Below, piece by piece: positions 6,215 through 14,455 of a DNA stretch of 64,000 nucleotides. A program made the position numbers and the translations under genes. The notes beneath the pieces were generated by a model. It was not told where the DNA came from, did no database searches, and was given only the letters and a program-made list of their open reading frames with translations. Source of the stretch: JAGQIB01 sp041393395 (lineage in GTDB: Bacteria > ARS69); the NCBI GenBank assembly GCA_041393395.1, contig JAWKKG010000005.1:496001-560000 (forward strand), given 5' to 3'. The first letter of the stretch is position 1; each line of letters begins with the position of its first letter.

Positions 6215-8530
6215 TCAGCGGGCCCGAACGACCTTCCCGGCGGTCACCTCGTCGCCTGTCGACACGCGGACGAAGTAGACACCGGCCGGCGCCGGGCGGC
6301 CCCGGGCGTCGAGGCCGTCCCACTCGAGTCCGATCGTCCCGGCCCGTCGATTCGACTCCATCAGCCGCCGAATCCGACGCCCCGTGACGTCGTACACGTC
6401 GACCGCCAGGAACGCGTCCCCGCCGAGCTCGTAGACGATCCGCGTCGTGCTCGAGAACGGATTCGGCGCGAGCGAAAGACGCCCGGGGGCGACGTTGCCC
6501 GCCACCATCACGTCCGTCGCACCGGTGAAGTGGCAGTCGTGCGGAAGCCGACCGAGAACCCCCGTGTCACAGACGTAGATGCCCTCCGGGAGCGCGAGCT
6601 TCGGGCCCGCCCCGTCACTGAAGACGCTGCCGATGACGACCGGCGCGGTCGGATCGTGGACGTCGACCGCCGTCGGTGCCGATCCCACGTACAGAATGCC
6701 GCCGTCGATCGCGGAGTATCCGCCGATCGGAACCGTCCCCACGACTTCCGGCGTCGAGGGAGCGCTGAGATCGACAAGCCAGGTCTCCGAGGTCGAGCCG
6801 ATCGCGGCAAGGTCCCCCCGCAGCGCGAGCGACAGCGTGGACCATGCGTACGGGAGAGTCAGGCTCCCGAGGAAGACCGGTGTCAGCGGATTCGAGACGT
6901 CCACGCTGCGGACCACGACCTCCGCCGACGTGCTGCCGACGCCGATCGTGACCGCCAGGTCGCCGTCGACCTGAATCAAGCGCACGTCGTGGGTCGCGTC
7001 TGCCGCGACCTCGACGAGCGGATCGGTGGGATTCAGGACTCGGATCCCGGACGGCCCGGCTGCTCCGAGCAGATACCCTCCCGAAGGCTCCATGTCGAAC
7101 AGACCCGTGGCGTACGGATCAATGACCGGCGCCTGGGGAACCGCACCGCTGATGTCGCATCGGTAGATGCTCGACGGAGTCAAGCGCCGGGTCGCGATCC
7201 AGAGAGCGCCCCCGGCGATCTCCGCGTCGTGCGGCGGCCAATCGAAATAGGCGCTCTCGGACACGAAGTAGGACCAACGCGAAACCTCGACCGGACCCAC
7301 AGAGTTTCGATCGTACTTGCGAACCTGGGATTCGGTGGTGAAGTAGTCGCTGCAATTGGAGGGGGTGTAGGTGTAGTTGACCTCGTAGGCGAAGGAATCG
7401 TCGGCAGCGACGAGCGCCAGGGTGTTCCGACTCCGGTCCGCGAGGCTCGGGTACTCCAGATCCGTGACGTCGTACATGCGGAGGCTCCCGCTCTCGGATA
7501 CGAGCAGCCGCAGCTCCGTGCCGATCCGGACTCCTGCCGCAGACCACGGGAAGCCCATGGGAATGCTGGCGTCAATCGTCACATTGTTCAGATCGGAGAG
7601 GTCGAGAACGTTTACATAGTCATGGTCATCCGCGTCCGTTTGGAACACGTACGCTCGGTCCTCGTGAACGATTCCTTTGAAATCTCCGACCCCCGGATCG
7701 ATCGTCGGATTGTAGTACAGATAGTCGATCAGCGTCGAGAGATCGATTCGCTGGATCCCCCGCAAGGAGACCGGGCATGGACAGTCGATACCCCCGAAGC
7801 AAGACTGGCTGCCCACGTCACCGAGAAGAATATCTCCGTCGAGCCGGAGCGGTTGTATGCCGTGGTCGATCAAGCTGAACCATGCCCATTCCTCAACCAC
7901 CGGACTCGTGGGGTCGGACAGATCGAGGATCGCCAGTCCCGCGAACCTCATTCCGGACTCATTCACTCGCGTCCCCACGACCCCGCGCGTGCCGTCGGTC
8001 ACTATCGACCCTGACGGCTCGCCGTTCATGGCGACCGTCCCGATCACGACCGGAGCGTCGAGGTTCGAGAAGTCGACGATATGCGTCTCCCCATACACGG
8101 ACCCGGATCCGTACATCGTGGCGTAGACGTAGTTCCCCACGACGGAGATCGCGCCGAGCCTCCCGAGCTGGGCCGTGCCGCGTTGTGCCGGCGCGCCGGG
8201 CACGGAAAGATCGTAGGCCGTGACGCCGTCGTAGTGCGCCACGAACGCGCGCCCCGAGTCCACGACCAGCGATACTTCCGTCGCTGGAACCGCATTCGTG
8301 AACGTGAGAACGGGCGCAGCCCCGGAGACGTCGTACGTGAACAGCGCACCATTCAAGCCGTACGCCCACGTTCCGGCCACGACGAGTGCGCGGAGCGGAC
8401 CGGGAAGGTCCACGGAGCCCATGAGCCGAGGACCGGCCGACCAGTCGAGGCAATCCTGGGCGCCACCCAACGTCGGGACACTCACCAACCATGTGACGAC
8501 CGCACAGGCGGTCCACTTGCCATACTTCAT
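6215..8530 (-). CDS. Secreted LVIVD-repeat (beta-propeller-like) protein with sorting domain
   Basis: The protein has 771 residues. The signal peptide MKYGKWTACAVVTWLVSVPTLGGA is followed by at least a dozen repeats of the LVIVD kind. In these, a value is linked to a name such as ALFTYDVSG, LAILDLSDP, VNVLDLSDL, VRSVDVSNP, TWLVDLSAP and TAVDVHDP. These repeats typically build a beta-propeller on the cell surface. The C-terminal 85 residues are the FlgD-like module (VDVYDVTGRRIRRL, LEWDGLDARG, GVYFVRV, KVVRAR). The ATG at 8530 was chosen over longer in-frame extensions because it begins a clear signal peptide and has AGGGGG upstream. The middle of the gene (about 7250-7750) is visibly less GC-rich than its neighbours, which may indicate weaker codon bias or transfer. 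Ligand and function are unknown. Confidence 0.85.
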   Translation of the reverse strand: MKYGKWTACAVVTWLVSVPTLGGAQDCLDWSAGPRLMGSVDLPGPLRALVVAGTWAYGLNGALFTYDVSGAAPVLTFTNAVPATEVSLVVDSGRAFVAHYDGVTAYDLSVPGAPAQRGTAQLGRLGAISVVGNYVYATMYGSGSVYGETHIVDFSNLDAPVVIGTVAMNGEPSGSIVTDGTRGVVGTRVNESGMRFAGLAILDLSDPTSPVVEEWAWFSLIDHGIQPLRLDGDILLGDVGSQSCFGGIDCPCPVSLRGIQRIDLSTLIDYLYYNPTIDPGVGDFKGIVHEDRAYVFQTDADDHDYVNVLDLSDLNNVTIDASIPMGFPWSAAGVRIGTELRLLVSESGSLRMYDVTDLEYPSLADRSRNTLALVAADDSFAYEVNYTYTPSNCSDYFTTESQVRKYDRNSVGPVEVSRWSYFVSESAYFDWPPHDAEIAGGALWIATRRLTPSSIYRCDISGAVPQAPVIDPYATGLFDMEPSGGYLLGAAGPSGIRVLNPTDPLVEVAADATHDVRLIQVDGDLAVTIGVGSTSAEVVVRSVDVSNPLTPVFLGSLTLPYAWSTLSLALRGDLAAIGSTSETWLVDLSAPSTPEVVGTVPIGGYSAIDGGILYVGSAPTAVDVHDPTAPVVIGSVFSDGAGPKLALPEGIYVCDTGVLGRLPHDCHFTGATDVMVAGNVAPGRLSLAPNPFSSTTRIVYELGGDAFLAVDVYDVTGRRIRRLMESNRRAGTIGLEWDGLDARGRPAPAGVYFVRVSTGDEVTAGKVVRAR

Positions 8531-8557
8531 TGCGGTACCCCCTAGCTCCGGGTGGTG

Positions 8558-8573
8558 ACTTGCACCAAGTATA
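8558..8573 (-). promoter_or_regulatory. Possible promoter -10 with adjoining palindrome
   Basis: On the minus strand TATACT (8573-8568) resembles a sigma70 -10 element, about 38 bases upstream of the LVIVD gene start. Directly next to it is a small palindrome, ACTTG-CAC-CAAGT (8558-8570). No good -35 hexamer is seen, so an activator or another sigma factor may be needed. Confidence 0.35.
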
Positions 8574-8727
8574 GACGGACATGGCACCCGTCCGTACGGG
8601 TCCTCTTGCGGCGCGCCGCCGGAATACCTCAACGAGGGGAACGACCGACCCCTGGCCGGACGGCTCCGTCGACCTCGCCAGCAGGGACTCATGCCCTGGA
8701 ACCGGATCAGACGAGCCAGGCGGCAGC

Positions 8728-9261
8728 CTACCGAGAGCCCGCCTTCAGCTGTGCCCAGCCGTAGCTCCCGCGGCCCGGGGATGCGCGGACCGCGAAGACC
8801 CGGTCCAGGCAATAGAACCCGTTGCGGGCGATCGATACGTCGATTTCGGGGCTTTCGACCGTGACCGGCACGACGCCGCTGTCGAAGTGGATCGGGGACT
8901 CGCCGTCGAAACGCAGGTCCGCCTCCAGGCGCTGCCAGCGCGGCTCGGAGTCGTGCACTCGGAGCTCCCCCGAGCCGGTAACCCGCACCATTCCCTCGGA
9001 CACCCGCCACTCGATACCGGCGAGCCGGAACATGTCGATGCCTTCCTCGCGTCCCATCGGAATGAGATCGAAGGTCCCTCGCAGGGCTGACTCCGTGATG
9101 GGGCAGGCGCACGGCTCGAGACAGCCGTGCTGATAGTCACTCGCGTACCGCAGCTTGTAGGTCGTGGGCTCTTGCACGTGCGCAGCCCGCGCGGGCATCG
9201 TCGCGACGAGAGCGACCAGCGCGAACACCGGGAGCGCGTGCTTGGCGGGAACACGGACCAT
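8728..9261 (-). CDS. Secreted protein of unknown function with GCxxPCxCP motif
   Basis: The protein has 177 residues with a clear signal peptide (cleavage near ARA-AHV, residue about 27). The mature part begins with a cysteine cluster, HGCLEPCACPI, followed by a single beta-rich domain with GTFDLIPMG, HFDSGVVPV and a late Cys in GFYCLDRVF. The cysteines could form disulfides or bind a metal. I recall similar uncharacterised proteins in planctomycetes and myxobacteria, but no function. There is no sorting domain, so it may be periplasmic. It is divergent from the phospholipase-like gene at 9373; the Shine-Dalgarno is weak (GGG). Confidence 0.7.
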   Translation of the reverse strand: MVRVPAKHALPVFALVALVATMPARAAHVQEPTTYKLRYASDYQHGCLEPCACPITESALRGTFDLIPMGREEGIDMFRLAGIEWRVSEGMVRVTGSGELRVHDSEPRWQRLEADLRFDGESPIHFDSGVVPVTVESPEIDVSIARNGFYCLDRVFAVRASPGRGSYGWAQLKAGSR

Positions 9262-9372
9262 GCGGGACCCTTGGCTGGGGTTGCTGTCCGGGGCTTTCTC
9301 AAGCTACCACACCGAAGCCACACGGTGCTGGTCGGCCAGCCCGGCGTACAATGGCACTTCGAGGAGCGGACC

Positions 9373-10167
9373 ATGCCACGAAGGAAGGACCCCAGAAGGC
9401 ACAGGCTCTCGTTGCGGCCCACGGTACTCCGGCCAGCGACGATCCTCTGGGCTGGCCTGCTCGTCCTCACCCTGACCCTCCCCGCCCGCGCCTTCAACTC
9501 CTACCCGATCGGCTCCTTCCACGACCGGATCACGACGGAGGCCGCCGCCCCCGCCGGCTTCTCGCGTGCGGCTCTGCGCGCGCTGCAGAAGGCGGTCCGC
9601 GCCCCGGACTGGGACGAGACCCGCAAGTGGTACCCGCTCCGTCCGAACGGGAACTACCGCCCCGAGCACCACTTCGATCGCCCGCGCGACCTGTCGAGCC
9701 CGGAGGCGTTCGTTCGCGGCGCCGCCTACGCCCGCGAACAGCTCGCGAGCGCCGTCGAGCTCGCCCGGGCCGACGACCCGGCAGGTGCGATCGCGGCCCT
9801 CGGCCGCGCGCTTCACGCAGCCCAGGACCTCTCGTCCCACTCGAATCTGATCCGGCTGCCGGCCCCGGAGCGCCAGGCTTGCGAGGCCGCCTTCTGGAGC
9901 GGTGCCTCTCCTCCGGCGACCCTGACTCTCACGGGCTACGACGCCACGGCGAAGGACCCGGAGAGCCCCCCCGGCGACGACTACCCCCACGCCCGGTACG
10001 CGAAGGACTCCCCCCGCAAGAACGACGAGGCCTCGACCGAGCTCGACGGCGGCCGGACCGCGTTCGAGCTCGCGTACGCGGACGCCGTCACGCGATCCCG
10101 CACGGTCTTCGACCGGTTTCTCGAGGCTGTCCCGGAGGCGGCGCGCCCCGAACTCGGGATCCGCTGA
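9373..10167 (+). CDS. Zinc-dependent phospholipase C / Het-C-like secreted protein
   Basis: The protein has 264 residues. After a basic N-terminus comes a hydrophobic signal segment (about 22-40, ending ARA). The mature protein has the spaced ligands of the all-helical zinc phospholipase C/S1-P1 nuclease fold: His50 in HDRIT, HHFD (99-102), and HAAQDLSSHS with His148, Asp152 and His156. The last of these closely matches the core motif of the Het-C/phospholipase C group. Members hydrolyse phospholipids or nucleic acids, and the substrate here is not predictable. The ATG at 9373 has GAGGAG 6 bases upstream; the in-frame extension to 9127 runs antisense into the divergent gene and was rejected. 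No sorting domain. Confidence 0.72.
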   Translation: MPRRKDPRRHRLSLRPTVLRPATILWAGLLVLTLTLPARAFNSYPIGSFHDRITTEAAAPAGFSRAALRALQKAVRAPDWDETRKWYPLRPNGNYRPEHHFDRPRDLSSPEAFVRGAAYAREQLASAVELARADDPAGAIAALGRALHAAQDLSSHSNLIRLPAPERQACEAAFWSGASPPATLTLTGYDATAKDPESPPGDDYPHARYAKDSPRKNDEASTELDGGRTAFELAYADAVTRSRTVFDRFLEAVPEAARPELGIR

Positions 10168-10304
10168 CAAGCCTCCACCCGTCTCCCCGCCGTCGCACCC
10201 AGGCGAGTCGCCACCGTGCCCGCCGCTCGGGATTCCCAGACACTCCCCTCGTTGGTTAGGATGAACGGATCGCGAGAACGAAGGCGGGCTGCCGACACCG
10301 CGCG

Positions 10305-10342
10305 CCGCGACCGGACTCCCGGTCGCGGATCTCCGCGATCCA
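10305..10342 (+). promoter_or_regulatory. Two hairpins in the leader of the 10368 gene
   Basis: A perfect 9-bp stem (CCGCGACCG / CGGTCGCGG, loop GACTCC, 10305-10328) is followed by a 5-bp stem GGATC-TCCGC-GATCC (10328-10342). They end about 25 bases before the ATG at 10368. They could be an attenuator or an RNA-stability element, or a terminator for the gene ending at 10167. No T-run follows. Confidence 0.35.
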
Positions 10343-10367
10343 CTTCTGGCAAGGAGCCCCGGAGAAG

Positions 10368-12134
10368 ATGTCCGTCGACCGCCGAGACCTGATCGCCCAG
10401 TGGGCATTCGACACGCGCTCCGTCCTCGGGAGATTCCACGTGTGGCTCGAGGACGTCGAGGAGGGCTGGCTGCGCGGCCGCCCCGACAACGGCGTGTCGT
10501 TCGTGGGCAAAGCACTCGAGAAGTCCTTCGTGATGTCGGCGGCGGTCACCGCACTCGGCACGAAGTTGTTCGGTCGGTACGGCGAGGCGAACGGCGGGGA
10601 CAAGAAGCTCGTGAACCGCGTGAAGAAGGACGCGGACGCGATCTCCGCCTACGCGATGAGCGAGGCGCTGTGGCACATCGGCCGCAACCTGCCCGAGAAC
10701 CACGCGATCATGATCAGCCTCGGCGAAGGGCTCATGCCGAAGGCGGGCGAGACCCCGGAGATGGGCGCGAATCCGCTGCTCGGGTTCGGGCGCGTGTACG
10801 CGCGCCCCGAGGTCGCGACGTTCGTGACGCATCGCGTGCGGGATCTGATCAACCGTCCGGGCTACGGCTGGGAGCGATTCTGGGACGACATCAAGGCCGC
10901 CGGGATCACGATCTGGGGCGCGGCGGTCGACACGCTGGAGAACACGTCGCGTTTCGCGAAGGGCAGCGCCACCGGTCCGATGTGCGTGTTCCACGTGTTC
11001 GATCAGCCGCTGAACGTGGCCCTGCCGTACGAAGGCTACATGGGCTCGCTGTGCGTGCCGAACGACGTCGTCCGCGCCGCGACGCGTCGCTCGGTGCTCG
11101 TGGACTACCTGACCCCGCGCGCGAAGATCCTGGAAGCGATCCGCGACGCCTACCCGGACATCCCGCCCGCCAACGTTCACGTGTTCACGCTCGCGGGCCC
11201 ATCGCGCGAGGCGCGCCTCCGCGATCTCTGGGACGAGTGGCGCGAGCTCGGCGTCCACGTGATCGAGGACGGGTGGATGCTCCCCGCCGGCCTCGCCGCG
11301 TTCACCGAGTCCGGCACCTACGCGCCGACGTACAGCGTGGGCACGTTCGAGAACGGCAGCGGTGAACGTCACGTCGTGATCACCGACGGCTACGCCGCGT
11401 CCGCCGAGGCGATCCAGGCCGCGAGCCTCGACCCGATGCGCGGTCAGCACACGTCGCTGTGCGTGTTCTCATCCCGCTTCGAGGCGAGCGAGCGACGCGA
11501 GCGACACGTGATGCAGCTCGATCCCGCCGCCGACGACTTCGCCACCCGCCTCGCCGAGACGCTCGGGCATCCGGTCGGGGATGCGGACGTCGCGGACTAC
11601 CGCGAGATGATCCACGTCGCCGCCGCCGCCGGCATGCCGCTCGACAAGCCGGCCTTCGACGTCAGCGATCTCTTCCCGCGCAAGAAGTGGCAGGGACTGG
11701 CGGTCGCCGGCTTCATGCTGCCGGATCCGTACACCGGCGCGCCCGGCGTGGAGGATCTCGGGAACGGCGTGTACCGCGTGACCGTCCGCGCGGTGAGCGA
11801 GCAGCGCACGCGCGAGGTGCGGGTCACGCTGCGGCTCATGGAGACGTTCGAGGAATCGCGCCGGGTGTTCTCCCCGCTCCTCGATCGACTGTACGCGGGC
11901 GAGAGCTACCGGAACCGCGCCGTCAAGGTCTCCGACTCCGGCCGCATCCGGAACGAGTTGATGACCTGGTGCTCCTCGGCCCTGGAGCACTACGGCGACA
12001 ACGGCATGCGCGTGCACCTCGATCAGATCGACGAGTCCGTGCTGCCCGCCGACAAGCGCGAGTTCATCCGCGAGGTGCTGCACTGGTACAAGACCGCGCA
12101 CCCGCTCTGGTTCCAGTGGCTGGAGATCGCGTAA
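10368..12134 (+). CDS. Large cytosolic protein, family not recognised
   Basis: The protein has 588 residues with no signal peptide, membrane segment or sorting module. It begins MSVDRRDLIAQWAFDTRSVLGRFHVWLEDVEEGWL and ends HWYKTAHPLWFQWLEIA. Its even composition and strongly biased third positions support a real gene. Notable stretches are GEGLMPKAGETPEMG (about 121-135), FHVFDQPLNVALPYEGYMGSL (about 206-226) and a region of alternating strands and helices (about 240-330, NVHVFTLAGPSREARL) that could be a Rossmann-like fold. I see no nucleotide-binding or catalytic signature I can name. The Shine-Dalgarno is strong (AAGGAG and GGAG). The leader carries two hairpins. Its stop is 10 bases from that of the convergent gene at 12145. 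Confidence 0.8.
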   Translation: MSVDRRDLIAQWAFDTRSVLGRFHVWLEDVEEGWLRGRPDNGVSFVGKALEKSFVMSAAVTALGTKLFGRYGEANGGDKKLVNRVKKDADAISAYAMSEALWHIGRNLPENHAIMISLGEGLMPKAGETPEMGANPLLGFGRVYARPEVATFVTHRVRDLINRPGYGWERFWDDIKAAGITIWGAAVDTLENTSRFAKGSATGPMCVFHVFDQPLNVALPYEGYMGSLCVPNDVVRAATRRSVLVDYLTPRAKILEAIRDAYPDIPPANVHVFTLAGPSREARLRDLWDEWRELGVHVIEDGWMLPAGLAAFTESGTYAPTYSVGTFENGSGERHVVITDGYAASAEAIQAASLDPMRGQHTSLCVFSSRFEASERRERHVMQLDPAADDFATRLAETLGHPVGDADVADYREMIHVAAAAGMPLDKPAFDVSDLFPRKKWQGLAVAGFMLPDPYTGAPGVEDLGNGVYRVTVRAVSEQRTREVRVTLRLMETFEESRRVFSPLLDRLYAGESYRNRAVKVSDSGRIRNELMTWCSSALEHYGDNGMRVHLDQIDESVLPADKREFIREVLHWYKTAHPLWFQWLEIA

Positions 12135-12144
12135 CGGGCTCGGG

Positions 12145-13473
12145 TCATCGGTCGGCGGCGACGTCTCCCGCCACCCGCCGCCACGGAAGCGTCCCGTCGG
12201 GGCGAGCCCAGTCGAGACGCTCGATCGCGCCGTCCGGTCCGGAGACGACTTCGACGTTCGCGTAGTCCTGGGGCGAGAAGAACGTCGTCGGGCCCGTGGG
12301 CAGCAGCAGCCATTGCCCGAACCACAAGCGGTCGCCGTCCACGCGGATGTCGTGCGCCTGGTCGCGGTCGTTGCGGTAGGTGCCTTCCACGCGCCGCATC
12401 AGCTCCGGATCGGGCTTCGCGAACGCCACGTTGGGCCGCGCGGGCGTGGCCACGTCCTTGCCGTCGATCAGGTCCGCGAGATCCCGGGCCAGCGCATCCG
12501 TGGCGCCGGACACGAGATTGCCCACGAAGATCGCCTCCGTGTCGTCGGAGTTCCGGTACTGCACGAACGAGCGGAACCCGATCGTCACGCCGTTCCAGCT
12601 CAGCCCGCTCCCGCGCATCAATGCCACGGGCGCGGCATCCCCGAGGTTTCCGTCGACGAGCGCGCGGAGCATCCGGTGCAGATCGCGCGGCGTGGAGAGA
12701 ACGGATCCCGCCCCCACCAGGAACGACAGATCGACGAGCGGCCCGTTCGCCAGCCCGCCCTCGTCCAGCACGTACCCACGGGCGCGGCCGGGCACGAGGT
12801 CGCGCGAGTCGTGGTGGCCGGTGCGCTCCATGCCCGCCGGTTCGCAGAGGTAATGCTGAAGCGCATCGTCGTAACTTCGGCCGGACGCGAGTTCCACCAC
12901 GCGGGCGAGCACGCTGAACCCCGCGGACGAGTACACGGACTTCTCGCCCGGCTCGAGCGGCAGCAACCCGGCCTGCTTCACGAGTTCCACCATGTCGGCC
13001 GCGGTGCGCGGAATGGTTTCCTCCTGCGGAGTGGTCACGCGGTGCGGGATGCACGCGCGGTGATTCAGCAGATGAGACACGGTGATATCGTTGCCGCGAG
13101 GGAAGTCCGGAATCCACCGGGAGATCGTGTCCTCCGGGGCCAGGAGACCTTCCTCGGCGAGCCGGCACACGAGCGCGATCGTCATGGGCTTGGTCACGGA
13201 CGCGATGCCGGTGGGCGTGTCCGGCCCGTTCGGTACGCGGTGCTCCGCGTCCGCCCAGCCCCACGAGCGCTCGAGCAGGACGTCGTCGCCGCGCGCGACC
13301 ATCAGCGATCCGGACAGGTGCCCGGCGTCGACGAACGGGGCGACGTAGGTGTCGACACGGGCCGCGAGATCCGGGTCCTCGGCGGCAGCGGGCGTGGCAA
13401 CGGCGAGCAGGATCGGAACGGCGGCGACGGCACGCATCGCGCGCGCGATCGCCAGGGCCGGACGGCTCGGCAT
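12145..13473 (-). CDS. Secreted serine hydrolase, beta-lactamase/class C-like family
   Basis: The protein has 442 residues with a signal peptide (cleavage after AAA, about residue 31). The catalytic domain (about 35-345) has the nucleophile motif SVTK (Ser92, Lys95). The second motif is Tyr181-Ser182-Ser183 where the family usually has Tyr-x-Asn. A C-terminal DUF3471-like beta domain (about 355-440, VEGTYRNDRD and RLWFGQWLLLP) is often attached to peptidase/esterase members. It may be a D-amino-acid peptidase, an esterase or a carboxypeptidase-like enzyme in the periplasm; beta-lactamase activity is not implied. The ATG at 13473 has GGAG upstream. It is convergent with the 10368 gene with almost no spacer. 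Confidence 0.88.
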   Translation of the reverse strand: MPSRPALAIARAMRAVAAVPILLAVATPAAAEDPDLAARVDTYVAPFVDAGHLSGSLMVARGDDVLLERSWGWADAEHRVPNGPDTPTGIASVTKPMTIALVCRLAEEGLLAPEDTISRWIPDFPRGNDITVSHLLNHRACIPHRVTTPQEETIPRTAADMVELVKQAGLLPLEPGEKSVYSSAGFSVLARVVELASGRSYDDALQHYLCEPAGMERTGHHDSRDLVPGRARGYVLDEGGLANGPLVDLSFLVGAGSVLSTPRDLHRMLRALVDGNLGDAAPVALMRGSGLSWNGVTIGFRSFVQYRNSDDTEAIFVGNLVSGATDALARDLADLIDGKDVATPARPNVAFAKPDPELMRRVEGTYRNDRDQAHDIRVDGDRLWFGQWLLLPTGPTTFFSPQDYANVEVVSGPDGAIERLDWARPDGTLPWRRVAGDVAADR

Positions 13474-13617
13474 GGGAGCTCCTCGGAGTTCCAGGGGGCC
13501 GGCCGGAGCCGGCGGGTGGGACGGTCTCCCTCAAGAGACGGTGATCCGCCGCCCGCCGTTCGATGAACCTCCGGTGTTTCGAACCCGACGTCGCGGCCGG
13601 CCCTGCGGCACACGAGC

Positions 13618-14352
13618 CTAGCGATGGAGCCCCTTGACCCGCGACCAGGCAAGGTCCTCCGGCGCGCCCACCGACACCGCGTCGGAAGCGATCGAGAACT
13701 CGACCGACGACACGAAGACGACGCCCGTGGCCTCCGAGGTGCCGCAGCCGAAACGCGCGCCTCCCCCCGCCGACCCGAACGGCAGGCCGTCGTAGCCCGT
13801 GTGCACCGTGGAACCGTCGATGAGGAACGACGCGGTTCCGGACGCGCCGTCGGAGACGAGCTCGAACGTGTGGTATCCGCCGCCGACCGCGGTGAACGTC
13901 GGCCCGGAGAACGGCGGATACCCTTCGAGCAGGCGGGCGGTCACGTCGCCCCCGGCCTCGGCTTTCAGGTGCACCTGAAACGCGACGCTCCCGGTCAGGA
14001 AGCCGAAGAACTGCGTTTCGCCGGCGCCGTTCGCGTTCGTGACCCGGAGCACGGCCCGGACCCGCCACCCCGAGGAGAGCGCGGCCGCGAGGTGGGCGGG
14101 ATCGGGCGTCCACCGGTACCAGTTTGCGGAACCGCCTGCCTGCGACCCGTCGGTGATCACCCAGGCCGCCGTGCCGCCGTCGTCGGCCGGACCGCTGGAC
14201 GTGCCGGGACCGGCCAGGTCCTGGACCCAGCCTTCCGTCACGGGATCCGCGGCTCCGGAGTGGACGCCCACGAGCGTATCCGCGGAAGCGCCCGCGGCGA
14301 GCACGAGCGCGAGGAACCCCGAAGCGGCGGAAGAGAAAGCGAGACGTGTCAT
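13618..14352 (-). CDS. Secreted concanavalin-like beta-sandwich protein
   Basis: The protein has 244 residues. The ATG at 14352 opens a signal peptide (MTRLAFSSAASGFLALVLAAGASA). The rest is one beta-sandwich of the sialidase/LamG-like kind: WYRWTPDPAHLAAALSSGWRVRAVLRV, GYHTFELVSDG and the strand pattern FLIDGSTVHTGY. This is the typical layout of a BNR-neuraminidase N-terminal lectin domain, so glycan binding is plausible but not shown. Unlike its neighbours it has no FlgD-like tail; it ends in SVGAPEDLAWSRVKGLHR. The next gene downstream on the same strand starts 144 bases away (13473). Confidence 0.72.
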   Translation of the reverse strand: MTRLAFSSAASGFLALVLAAGASADTLVGVHSGAADPVTEGWVQDLAGPGTSSGPADDGGTAAWVITDGSQAGGSANWYRWTPDPAHLAAALSSGWRVRAVLRVTNANGAGETQFFGFLTGSVAFQVHLKAEAGGDVTARLLEGYPPFSGPTFTAVGGGYHTFELVSDGASGTASFLIDGSTVHTGYDGLPFGSAGGGARFGCGTSEATGVVFVSSVEFSIASDAVSVGAPEDLAWSRVKGLHR

Positions 14353-14455
14353 TCGAGAACCTCCCGGTAGCGATCCGGGTGCCCCACGGCACCCTGATCG
14401 CAAACCGGAAACGGCTCACGAGACCGGTCACCAGTCGCAGAGGCCGGGCCCGGAC

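Noticed and set aside
9268..9285. Second sigma54-like site TTGGCTGGGGTTGCTG
   Set aside because: GG and GC elements are 10 rather than 12 bases apart, which sigma54 does not accept.
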